Position numbers and translations under genes: made by a program. The notes under the pieces were generated by a model. That model was not told where the DNA came from, did no database searches, and worked only from the letters and a program-made list of their open reading frames with translations. Shown in pieces: positions 33,719 to 44,093 of a stretch of DNA of 64,000 nt. This DNA is from Rhabditophanes sp. KR3021. Lineage: Eukaryota > Nematoda > Chromadorea > Rhabditida > Alloionematidae. The stretch lies in contig CAUJLY010000002.1 of assembly GCA_963281155.1 (NCBI GenBank), positions 6,138,001-6,202,000 of the forward strand, read 5' to 3'. The stretch's first letter is position 1. Every line of letters begins with the position of its first letter.

Positions 33719-34481
33719 AATAAATAATTGGTATTTTATGATCTTGTTTCTTTATTAAAAGCACCTTTTTGGGCACCAAAGAAAGTAACACACAAAATTA
33801 AAATCACGCTTCAAGCCCGTGCAAACTATTGGTTGATTTTATATGCGCATTTTTTTAAAATAATTTGCAGAATCTTTCATTTTGCATGTTTTCATAAATT
33901 AAACAAAATGTCCAGTTTTACTCTAGTGTGCGTGGAATAATACAAGAACAGTTATCAAACTTATATTTGCTTGTGGATTTAACGATAAAAATATGCATAA
34001 ATGTTCCCAATTAAATTAGAAAAATTTTAAATTGTTGGCACAATTACGATTGTTTGCATTTTACAATTTGTTAATATTAAACCTTGGAAATTGTATGAAA
34101 ATGTTTTTTTAAATTGTCTTGGTTAATTCGTTAAGATTGCATACTACGAACTTATAAAAGCACCACGTTCGAAATGAGTGTTTTAATTTTGTGTGCACAT
34201 AAGATATAAAAACTGATATCAAATGATTAAATAATTATCTCTACCTTCTTCCTATCACTACCATATTGACTACCTGGGGTCCGATATCAATACTTATTTG
34301 GTACTTTTTTAGCTGAAAGAAACAAAAACTCTTGCTTGTCAAATTATTTTCTTATCATTGGTATTATAGAAAATTATCTGTTACTACCAAACACTTTTTG
34401 TCATTCTTTTAGTAGTCTTTTTTAGTGGATATTCTTATAACATTATTTTAACTTACCTGTCAATTTTAGGTACTTCTGAAT
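33719..34481. other. Intergenic, AT-rich
   Basis: About 760 nt between ArgRS and the ABC gene, both plus strand. No gene supported. CAATTTTAG lies 10 nt before the ATG at 34482. Confidence 0.55.
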
Positions 34482-37400
34482 ATGAATCAGCATTCAAATA
34501 AAAAACTGGTGTTGGTGACAACAATTTTTTGCTTGACGGACTTGCTGGTGAATGTTGTTGGATTGGCGTGGCATGGAGAGACACTTGATTTTGCCTCCAT
34601 TAAGCATGTCTTTGCTCAAAGATTCAATTTCTTAACTTCAATTGTTGATGTTAGTGTATTGGCAATTTTAAGAGTCCTCATACTTGTCTTTGGGCTTTCA
34701 ATAGTCCTTTTCAAGAAAGATCATACCGATGTTATGGAAAAGCTAAGACATGCCTTTTTCTGCATTGCCATTCTCTTCTGCTCATACTCCCCAACCAAAG
34801 TTCTCTTTCTAGCCGAAGTCAATGAAATATACTCAGTCGGAGCCTATATAACCATTGCCGCTAATTTTATCTTCTCCGTAATTGCTTATCAGATTTGGAA
34901 AAAATATTTACTGTCCAAAGGAAAACCCTACTGATTATGAAAATGTATCGAATGTTTCAGATGGAACTGATTATGATAATATCGAGAAAGAAAAAGAAAC
35001 AGGCATTATTATTATGAGATTGTTGCAATTTGTCCAGAGAGAATGGTTGTGGCATGCTAGTGGTTTCTTTTGGTTGGCTATTTATTCATTGACAAGAATT
35101 TTTATTCCTTATTATACGGGAAAGGTTATTGCTGCCTTGACTACCACGGGGTATGATCCACTCGTTGAAGCTGTTAAATTGATGACTGCTATTTCACTTG
35201 TTAGGTGAGCACTTTTTAAACTAAATTTAAACATATAAAAATACGTATACTTGGAAAACTAGACAATAGTATCATAGCGATATTCATACTGCTAGTTTAT
35301 AACAATATAATTGTATATTTTAATAAACATTTTTAGTTCAATCGCTGCTGGTCTTCGTGGAGGAAGTTTTGAATTAGCCGGAGCTCGTTGCGCAAGAATT
35401 ATTCGCAACGACTTGTTTTCTTCTTTGGTTACACAAGAAGTTGGATTTTATGATGTTCACAAAACTGGTATGTCTCGGGACTTACAAATAAATTAAAAAT
35501 ATCATTAATGGGCATTCGAAATTAGCAATATTTAGAATACAATTAGGAGGCAATATATTTAGAAGGTTCATGTAATTTTTTGAAGGCCATTTTACTGATT
35601 TCGTTGCTAATCGGGGGATGTTTGAGATATATGATTGTGTTCTACTGTCCTGAAGCATTGATATTTGTTAAAGACTTCTGTAGCTTAAAGATGATGGAAT
35701 ATTCAATGGTCAATGCTTCATTAATGTACAATTCATCGAGATAAGCAGCCATAATCTCTTCATTTTTTGCCCAAACTCTGTTGCATTTATTTTCTTTGAT
35801 GCTTAAGGAATTTCTTTCAAAAAAACTTAAATTAGTTGTATAGCAATGAACATTTAATCTGGTTTGCAATTCACCGAAACACCAATGTAGAAAATTAGTT
35901 CGATAAAATCTTTAAAAGTCAAGTCCTTGTAATTTACTCCTTTTCCAATATGCAATAATACATAACAAGACTGCCCGATTTCTTCAACTGACTTTCTAGT
36001 TTCAGCAAGTATTAATTCTTCCAGAGTAGTTCGTCGTTGCAAGTCAAGTCTTTTTGAAAGATGATTTCGGCTAACTCCTTAAAATTTTTACATTCTTGAT
36101 GTTTGTAATGACACTTAAAATGCCCATGAAACCAGATTGACACTGTCCACATTCATAAGATCTTTAATATTATTTAATACGTATTTAGTAATAGTTACTC
36201 TTTTCATTCATAAACGTCATGACCAGCAAGTAGTAAAGTGCAAAAGTATTTTCCATAAATGTGACTGGAAGAAGTATCCAATAATCGCATGAAATTTGTG
36301 CATCTTTGGGTGGAGGCATTTGCCAACTTAGGAAAAGCGTTTTTAATACAATGCTCAATCGACAGAACAATACTTCTTTCATGCATGACTTTTGGATAGA
36401 TTATTTTTACCGATCTCCTTTTGTCAATATCTTTCACATTTTCTATTGTTTGTCAGACATTTGTTCACTCATATATATTAAACTAGAAACTCCGGGAGCA
36501 TGAATCCTAAATCTGTTTGTCAATTTCTGTGTTATTCCAACATAAATAGAGATTCCATCTTCGTTTAGCATCATATACACATAAGTATTTTTAATTGATT
36601 TCGTGCTTGTGTTAGATGATTAGTTACAAAGACTTGTTTCACTTACATTTCTTCCATGAACGTCACAATTAAATCACAAATTTCCATTCCAAGTAGTTTT
36701 TCTCCTAGTTCTTTAGCCTTTATTTCCATTTCGATACAAATTCTATTAAGTTGATGCTCAAATGAAAAAGTACTTTTATCGCAGAAAAGCCACATGTGTG
36801 TATTCTTCATTTTACCAGTAGATTCTTCTTCTCTCTGATCTAAGATAAAATAACCATTATTGAGAAGTCACTATTAGTAGCCAGTTAATGAAGAAGCTTG
36901 GCTTTTAATTAAGCAGCATTTTTCATAGTTCCGTACGTCTGTGTTGCACCCGGTGCTGAGTGAGCAACAAATTCTGCTATTGCCATATCATCATTAAATA
37001 GTAACTTAGACATCGAAGCCCGAGTGTTGCCATTTGGAATCATTCAATAGTTTCAAAGAAGTTGCATTGTTCCTCATAATACTTTGATTTATTTGTACTC
37101 TTGGCAAACTAGTAGCACGAGCAACAATAGACAGGATATCATAGCGACACAACAATGTAAAGTAATCCGTATCACCTACTTCCCTCTTCAATAACATCAA
37201 TCCATGCAATCAAGCTAACATCTTGAAAATTCTCATTTGAATGATATTTTAAGATCAAACCGAGATGTTGTTGCAGAGGTATATTATCATACTTAGAATC
37301 TTTGTCAATACTTCTTTTACGAATTCTATTTGAATTGAACTTCGACATATAGTTACTTGTTTCGCCCAAAATTAATGTCCCATGACTATCGTTGGAATCT

Positions 37401-40328
37401 TCTTTCGGACGTTTCATTTTAAGCTAACAACGAAATTATGAGGATGTAAGCAAATGATATTAAAAACTTGAAAGAGACTTTCTTTCCAAATTTTCTTGAA
37501 TACATTTAAGCAAACTTATACAAACTGTTTATTAAATCTTTCAAAATAATCTAATTATTCCTGATTAACAGGAGAAATTGTTTCCCGTCTGGCTGCGGAC
37601 ACTCAAACTATGGCTGATACCATTCCTCTCAATCTTAATGTCTTTCTCAGAAACACGATCATGATCGTGGGTTCAATGATTTTTATGATGAATTTGTCGT
37701 GGAAACTTTCTCTAATCACTTTCATCGTGGTTCCAATAATTTTTGTGATTACAAAAATCTTCGGAAGTTATTACGATTATTTGTCAGAGGAAGTGCAAGA
37801 CTGCGTAGCCAGTTCAAATGATGTTGCCGAAGAAGTTATTTCCACAATGAGAACAGTCAGATCATTTGCTTGCGAAGAATTTGAAGCTAGAAGATACTTT
37901 AGTAAACTTACTGACACCCTTGATATTACTCGTAAAAAGGCTTACGCTTATCTTGCTTTTATTTGGGCTTCTGAATTATTCCAAACTTTGATTGTTGTTG
38001 CTGTTTTGTGGTACGGTGGGCATCTTGTCTTAACCAAAAGACTTGACGGTGAATTATTGGTGTCGTTCTTATTGTACCAAGTCCAATTAGCTGATAATTT
38101 GAGACAAGTAGGAGAAGTATTAACAGCATTGATGCAATCTGTTGGAGCATCTAGAAAAGTGTTCTCTTACATTGACAGACAACCACATATTCTTACTGAT
38201 GGAACTTACAAGTGTGACAAAATCAACGGTGAAATTAAATTCGACCGTGTAGACTTTAGTTACCCTTCAAGACCTGACTTGCCTGTGCTTAAGAACGTCA
38301 GTTTTACTATTAATCCTGGTCAGACAGTCGCTTTAGTAGGTCCTTCCGGAAGTGGAAAGTCTTCGATCATTGCTTTGTTAGAGCACTTTTATCAACCTCA
38401 ATCAGGAAAGATTTTACTCGATTCAGTTCCAATTGACGAGTACGACCATCATTTCATCAGAAACAAAATGACACTTGTCAGTCAGGATCCTGTTCTCTTC
38501 AATAGAAGTATGTTCCGCTTTAACGATTTTAACTCATTTTTTTATTTTAGGGTAATTAACAAAACTAAGAAAGTCTATTATTAAAAATCAATTAGAATAT
38601 ATCAAAAAATACAAAAAATATTAGTATTTCATGACATGCTCTTTATGTCCACATTCTGAAAAGTGCTCGATGATAGTTTGGCTACTTTCAAGTTTGTTGG
38701 TGGTTTCATGCCTAATACAAAATCTAGAGATGCTTTTCCAGAGTCGTAGTTGGTGAGCTGATGTCTAGTGCATCTATTAGTATAGCTTCGATGTTTTCTG
38801 CAATGGTCTCTGTCGGGCATTCTTTCTTGGCAATAATCAACTTCTTTCCTGCGAGAATAATTTTGTCAAGTAATCTTTCTTGGTGAAAATGAAGTCCTGT
38901 TTGAGAGAAGAGTTGAAATCTTGTTTGGGGCATGCGATCTCATATACACAATCAATTGATTTACCAGCATACTTTATGGCATATATTACATCTTCCAATT
39001 TCCATTCATCAGCAAGAAGAGCTGGGTCCAAAGACGAGTAAAGCCAGCAAGCTTTGTCTCCTTTGTTAGCCTTGAGTTGATCTAGTTGATTTTTACAGCT
39101 TTAGCAAATGTTGGTTGAGGATGGATCGGCAATGATCAAACAACGTTTCCAGATACATGTAATTTATGTGATAGTTTTCCTTTAGATCTAAATATCCAGC
39201 TGTTTGAGAATATTCATACATCTATTTATCCATAGGTCCTATGTTCTTTGTTCGTACGACCACCTTGATTATTTAGGAATCATTTTCACTATCAGCATCT
39301 GTTTCTAAAATAACTGATTATAATAATATAAATTTAGACTTACCAGCATTAGCATGATTCTTACTTCTTGTCAAATTTTTGTCATCAACACAACTTTTTT
39401 CGGTTTAGATGGTGTAAGGCTGTTGCTTTTGACTAATTGCGATATGCTGCAACTTCTTCTTCTGATACTTTAGAGAAGGTCCTCTTGATCTTAGTGGGTT
39501 TTCCATCTTCTGCCATATTAGAATAAGAAACACCAAATGAGGCGATCTTAAGCACTAAAATGAATAAGAATGATTAAAAATCTAATTATGTCCAATTAAG
39601 TATCAATGAAAACATTACCTACGGTTTAAATAATATTCCTGAATCCGACATTGTCGCTGCCGCCAAAATGGCCAATGCCCATGAATTTATCGTCGCCCTA
39701 AAAGATCATTACAAGACAGCTGTCGGAGAAAGAGGTTCAAGTGTATCTGGAGGACAAAAATCGAGAATTGCTATTGCACGTTCACTTGTTAGAGAACCAG
39801 CTGTTTTGCTTTTAGATGAAATTACATCCGCACTTGTATGTTTATTCTTCATTTTTGATTGACACTCTTCTAAAAGTTTAGGATTCTCAAAGTGAACAAC
39901 TCGTACAAGAAGCTATTTACAAAAACTTAAAGAACCACACCGTTGTTATGATTGCTCACAGGTAAGTTGTTAAGCAACTTGCAACTAAAATATGGATTTA
40001 ATTTAGATTATCAACAGTTGTCGCATGTGACAAAATCATCGTAATCAACAAGGGCCGTGTTCATGAACAAGGAAACCATGCAGAGCTAATGGCAAAAGAA
40101 GATGGCATTTACCGTCAATTAGTAAACAGACAAACAATCGGGCATGTCGAAGAAAACCCCCCAATTCCCGCTGCCTTCAATCGTAGACTTGGCATGGGAG
40201 GACCACCCTCAATAAGAGATGACGATGTTGGTTCAAATTATGGAATGCATATGGCAATGAGTCCTCGCAATATGGCAGCGAATTTGTTTGCTTCCAGTTT
40301 CACCAATTCCAGTGTTCATTCTAAATAA
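34482..40328 (+). CDS. TAP-like ABC half-transporter (HAF/ABCB9 type)
   Basis: Exons 34482-35204, 35337-35467, 37572-38507, 39600-39835, 39882-39961, 40007-40328; about 808 residues. An N-terminal block of four membrane segments (a TMD0) precedes the six-helix ABC core, as in TAPL/ABCB9 and C. elegans HAF-4 and HAF-9, lysosome-related peptide transporters. The nucleotide-binding domain is complete: Walker [11 protein letters not shown]-loop VSQDPVL, signature [15 protein letters not shown], Walker [14 protein letters not shown]-loop IAHRLSTV. Two frame problems: six A at 34909-34914 is one base too many for the frame to continue, and the third large intron lacks one base at its acceptor (exon must resume with GT at 39600, but AG ends there). 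Introns 35468-37571 and 38508-39599 are the largest in the window and each holds an antisense relic. Confidence 0.82.
35640..37417 (-). pseudogene. Decayed GIY-YIG/IENR1-like gene antisense in ABC intron
   Basis: On the strand opposite to the ABC gene, filling most of its 2.1-kb intron. From the ATG at 37417: [33 protein letters not shown], a frame change, [20 protein letters not shown], then [20 protein letters not shown] (about 37010-37080), which resembles an IENR1/NUMOD module. Near 36585-36450 comes [20 protein letters not shown] followed by [10 protein letters not shown]: aromatic-x-aromatic, eleven residues, YVG and then R..R.H, the layout of a GIY-YIG nuclease. A second such unit (35960-35640) reads [16 protein letters not shown] and ends [20 protein letters not shown], like the LEM-3/ANKLE1 nuclease end. 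Many stops and frame changes, so not functional as it stands. Confidence 0.55.
38508..39600. mobile_element. Large repeated intron of the ABC gene (copy B)
   Basis: Matches the mrpl-2 intron 14623-13562 from the donor GT through a shared decoy ATTTTAG, a shared ATTATTAAAAA-TCAATTA box, the antisense gene, and a shared TTGGTGTTT and GAATGATTAA on the far side. The decoy acceptor at 38544-38550 would form a canonical 43-nt intron with the donor, but the coding exon does not resume there. At the far end, AATTAAG is followed by TATCAATG, one base short of the needed frame. Both introns are in different genes and share orientation relative to splicing. Confidence 0.6.
38630..39516 (-). pseudogene. 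Decayed gene antisense in ABC intron (copy B)
   Basis: Paralogue of the relic at 13828-14512. From the ATG at 39516: [33 protein letters not shown], an own intron 39343-39305 (GTAAGTCTAAAT to TTTTAG) at the same place as in copy [76 protein letters not shown], and near the end [14 protein letters not shown] then [15 protein letters not shown] in a shifted frame. It is longer in the middle than copy A. Stops and frame changes (for example after VAAYRN) show decay. The C-terminal ILIDAL..(Q)LTN...SG pattern is like the end of some GIY-YIG domains; no clear GIY or YIG core is left. Confidence 0.6.
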
Positions 40329-42140
40329 TGTTTCTTTAGCTTTTAGATTTATTACATTTTCTAGTGTCTTACATTGTTAATTACCTTTTATTCATTAATC
40401 TTATTAAATGCCTAATTTTGTTATTTGAATATATTTAACATATTTGCATGTGATTGGTCCAAAATGAGATTAATTGCACCATCTGATCCCAAAACAATAT
40501 CTTCTTTTTATCTTTATTGTTTGGGAAATCTGTGTAAAATGGATTCATTACTGAATCTTTTCTGTTACTAAATAAATTATAAATTAAATAATTCAAAAAC
40601 CAATTTCTTACTTGTGATCTAGTAATAAAATATGGCCGATTTGATGAAGAGATACGTGTCTTAAATTTAAACGTCCTTTACTTTGAAATCTGGAGCCCGT
40701 CTTTCACTTCCATCAAAATGAATAAAGCCATGAACATATCCCATTTTTGCAAAGACTCTTAATAGATTATCCTTATGTTGATGAAATCAAAAAGATACTA
40801 ATTAGCGACTTTAATTGTAAAGCGTCAAGGCAGTGAAGATGTTATTGGCCATACATATGACAAGTCTCCTTCTGTTGAAGAGGAAAGGAAAAAGGTAATA
40901 GCAGGCAATACTTTTGATCCTCCAAGATACACAAAAAGAAGAAAGTTGAGGCAGATGTTAATGAATAATATTGTTTTTTATTTAATTTGATTTGTAAAGT
41001 AATTTTTTATTTATATTCTTTTTAAATTAGCAGTGTAAAAATGAAATGCAAGTTTTGTCATTTTCAGCTACTGTATACATATAGTTATTGTTTTTCCGCG
41101 CAATTTTACTTTTCGTTCAAACGGTAATATAGTTTAATCATTAATGATCGTACTGAACAATAGGCACAGTCAAACCTTTTTATACGTGTAAGGTTTTAAA
41201 TAGGCATGCCATTGAAATAAAAACTAGATATATATCTAACATATATAATTTTATTAACAATGCTCAGTTGTTTCAAACTTAAATCGTTTATAATTCGTTT
41301 GCTATTCTTTTGAACCCAATCTACGTTGCATAATTGTTTTAGATATTTGTTAGCACATATTCTTTCAGGACTTATTTATAATGAACGAGAAAAATAAAAA
41401 TTCTATGTATGTTGCAATGAATCAACGACACATTTTAGAATCTTGTGTAAAATCATTTCCTGTACTTTAAATTAGCAGGGACAAGTGTTGAATGTTATAA
41501 TCTTGTCAATAAATCTAGAATGCTTACTAATGGCGTATTACAAGATGAGCTATTTATAAATATGTGTAAAAATTGTATTAAAATGGAAAATGGAATATGT
41601 AAAGGATATATTTTTTATAGACTTTGAAAATGATGCACAATTTGTAAAGTTATGCAATACTATTTGAAAATTTAGTTTCTCTCACATTTTATGTAGACAT
41701 TATAAATTCAAATAATGTTTCAAATGGAACTTTAGCGCTTTTGCAAAATCTCAACAATATATTCAACAAATTTTGTAGTCGGAGCCACAGATTCAATTAT
41801 ACTTTTTGGTGGATATAATGATTCTGGTAGCAAAATGATATTCATGTTTGCTCCAATTATGAAGAGAAGTGGTTTAAATCCGATGTTTCGTTGCAACAAA
41901 CAGTGCCTAGTAGTTCAATATCACTTTTGAATGACTTCCTATTTTGTTGTTATATTTTTGAACTGTTAACAAATATTTTAAATACATAAAATGAAGACGA
42001 TGAATTGTGATAACTGCATTTAATTTCGTCTTCTTCTATTTATCAAATCGTGCAACTCTTCAAACGACTTTTTGGTACAGAATATATTTAATGCTATTTG
42101 AATTGTATTCTACAAAGTTGTTGCTACATAATATTTAACG
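40329..42140. other. Intergenic with possible coding relics
   Basis: 1.8 kb between the ABC gene and TrpRS. Around 40700-40960 two short stretches look coding: plus-strand VKRQGSEDVIGHTYDKSPSV with TFDPPRYTKRRKL after it, and minus-strand MGYVHGFIHFDGSERRAPDF. Near 41770-41900 the plus strand reads GATDSIILFGGYNDSGS, faintly kelch-like. None is long enough to assign. The rest is AT-rich. Confidence 0.35.
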
Positions 42141-43211
42141 ATGATTCGATCGAAAGCTCTACTTAGTCTGGGTAAACAGGTGGATAGAAAGCCGACAAAC
42201 GGAAAAAGGAAAGTTTATTTTAGTGGCATCCAACCTACAGGCGAACCACACCTTGGAAACTACCTCGGATTCATCAAAAATTGGGTCAAGATTCAAAATG
42301 CTGAGCCGTCTGAAACTAAACTGTATTTGTCAGTCGTCGATCTGCATGCCATTACTACAAAGTACGTTCCTGCCAAAGAGATGTCTGACGGAATTTTGAA
42401 GATGACTGCTGGTTTGATTGCTTGTGGTGTTGACCCGGTAAAGACTGTTTTATTCAAACAGAGCGACGTGCTAGAGCATACTCAACTGTCATGGATATTG
42501 AGTTCGTTGCAGACAATTGCTAAGCTCCAAAGACAACCTCAATTTAAAGATAAGAGCTTAAAGTACAAGAATGGGGAAGTTCCTGTTGGCTTGCTGTCGT
42601 ATCCTGTTCTTCAAAGTGCCGACGTTTTACTATACAAGGCGACTCATGTGCCGGTCGGAGAGGATCAACAACAGCACATTAATTTGATGGTTGATTTGGC
42701 TACTAAGTTTAATTTGACGACTGGTACATCAACATTGCAAATTCCACAGGCAGTGATAACAAAGCAAGCTCGCGTCAAAAGTCTCAGAGATCCGGGGAAG
42801 AAGATGAGCAAATCTGATCCACAACCTTTGTCAAGAATAAGCATTTATGACAGTGAGGCAGAGATTGGCAAGAAGATTCAAAAGGCAGTAACTGATGGAA
42901 TAAGGGAAATCTCGTATGAACCTAGACAACGCCCAGGAGTAAGTAATTTGCTTGAAATGTTGGGCGAATTTGAAAATGTGAGCTCGGAACTGCTGGTCCA
43001 AAATTTCCAAGGAAAAGATACAGTTGCACTTAAGAAGCATTTAGCTCACACAATTAACCAGGAGTTGAAGGATGTTCGGAGGCAGTACAGTGATTTGGTG
43101 AAGAATCCGGAGGAAATTAGTAAAATACTGAAGCAAAATGGGGAGATTGCAAGGTCTGAAGCTGCTAATACAATTCGAGAAGTTAAAGAGATAATAGGTC
43201 TTTCATGGTAA
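42141..43211 (+). CDS. wars-2: Tryptophanyl-tRNA synthetase, mitochondrial type
   Basis: One exon, 356 residues, close to bacterial TrpRS (about 330-340) and mitochondrial WARS2 (360). The N-terminal signature is FSGIQPTGEPHLGNYLG, where PHLGN stands for HIGH. DLHAIT and the GEDQQQHINL segment (which holds the Trp and ATP pocket) follow, and GKKMSKSDP is the KMSKS loop. The C-terminal helices end at REVKEIIGLSW. A short basic N-terminus (MIRSKALLSLGKQVDRK) could be a mitochondrial presequence. The enzyme charges mitochondrial tRNA Trp. The lack of an intron and bacterial-like length separate it from the cytosolic form. Confidence 0.92.
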   Translation: MIRSKALLSLGKQVDRKPTNGKRKVYFSGIQPTGEPHLGNYLGFIKNWVKIQNAEPSETKLYLSVVDLHAITTKYVPAKEMSDGILKMTAGLIACGVDPVKTVLFKQSDVLEHTQLSWILSSLQTIAKLQRQPQFKDKSLKYKNGEVPVGLLSYPVLQSADVLLYKATHVPVGEDQQQHINLMVDLATKFNLTTGTSTLQIPQAVITKQARVKSLRDPGKKMSKSDPQPLSRISIYDSEAEIGKKIQKAVTDGIREISYEPRQRPGVSNLLEMLGEFENVSSELLVQNFQGKDTVALKKHLAHTINQELKDVRRQYSDLVKNPEEISKILKQNGEIARSEAANTIREVKEIIGLSW

Positions 43212-43539
43212 TATTAAATGCATCTAATAGAGAGTTTTTGTTTGATAAAGTTTTAATCAAGCTTCGTTTATTTATTCGTTAAACAAATTAGCATCACAAT
43301 ATTAAGTGGTTTGCTTCATAACAATTACTCTAATTTGGTGCAGTAATTAAATAAAGTTGCAAAAATAAACAATTTCATCAAAAAGAAAAATGAATAATTT
43401 ATTGGTTATTCTGATCCGGTATATAAATTTGTTATATAAAACTTGAAGGGAGATAAAGCAGCCGAAATTTTTACAAACATGAGTAGATTGATATCTTTTA
43501 AAGTAGTTGTGAATATATTTTGTTGACTTTCTTTTTTAA
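43212..43539. other. Short convergent intergenic gap
   Basis: AT-rich 3' flanks of TrpRS (+) and the small membrane gene (-). Nothing else seen. Confidence 0.5.
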
Positions 43540-43871
43540 TCAATCATCATAAAAAGAAGGTTGTCTAAAGTAACAAACAAATTTCATTAAGGCGCAGATG
43601 ACAGAGTACAGGAAAACTATAACCATCAAAAAGGATATAGCGTAAACCCAAGGCTGAAAATAAAAAACAAAAGAATGTAGTTTAATCAGACTATAATTGT
43701 TACCTGCAAATGAAAGTCGCATTCAACGACATTGCAAGTGTAGTAGTGAAAGTAATCTCCTCGAGGGCATCGCATATCGTAACATCTTTTGATACTGTCC
43801 ATGTGAAAGAATGTACCCATTGTTGTGGTAATTAATGAACATCCCAATAAAAAGAAACACAGAATATTCAT
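43540..43871 (-). CDS. Small secretory-pathway membrane protein
   Basis: Exons 43871-43704 and 43653-43540 with a 50-nt intron in phase 0; 93 residues. A signal peptide (MNILCFFLLGCSLITTTMG) precedes a short Cys-containing ectodomain with MRCPRGDYFHYYTC and VECDFHLQPW, then one membrane segment (YAISFLMVIVFLYSVICALM) and a tail with a Tyr-Asp-Asp end. The Cys pattern and the LQPW motif just before the membrane segment are characteristic of a family of tiny nematode membrane proteins of unknown role. The 166-nt exon on each side explains why no single frame spans it. Confidence 0.75.
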
Positions 43872-44093
43872 ATTGGTTAGGATAGTACGATTTACACAAA
43901 TAATTCAAAATGAAACAGTTTTGCTTTTGGATGATGGAGAGGACAAGCCATTTTTACAAAATAATTATACATTAATAGGCTTATGTTAAGCAAATTTATG
44001 GTGGATGACGAAACGATTTAGACGAAACGATTTAGACAAAACTTTATTTCGGAATAATAAATAGGAAGAGATTATAAATAGGTTTTGAACAAT

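Noticed and set aside
35640..37417. Penelope-like retroelement
   Set aside because: Penelope elements also have GIY-YIG nucleases, but there is no reverse transcriptase motif anywhere in the intron.
41770..41900. Kelch repeat (DSIILFGGYNDSGS)
   Set aside because: One short half-repeat without neighbours; chance cannot be excluded.
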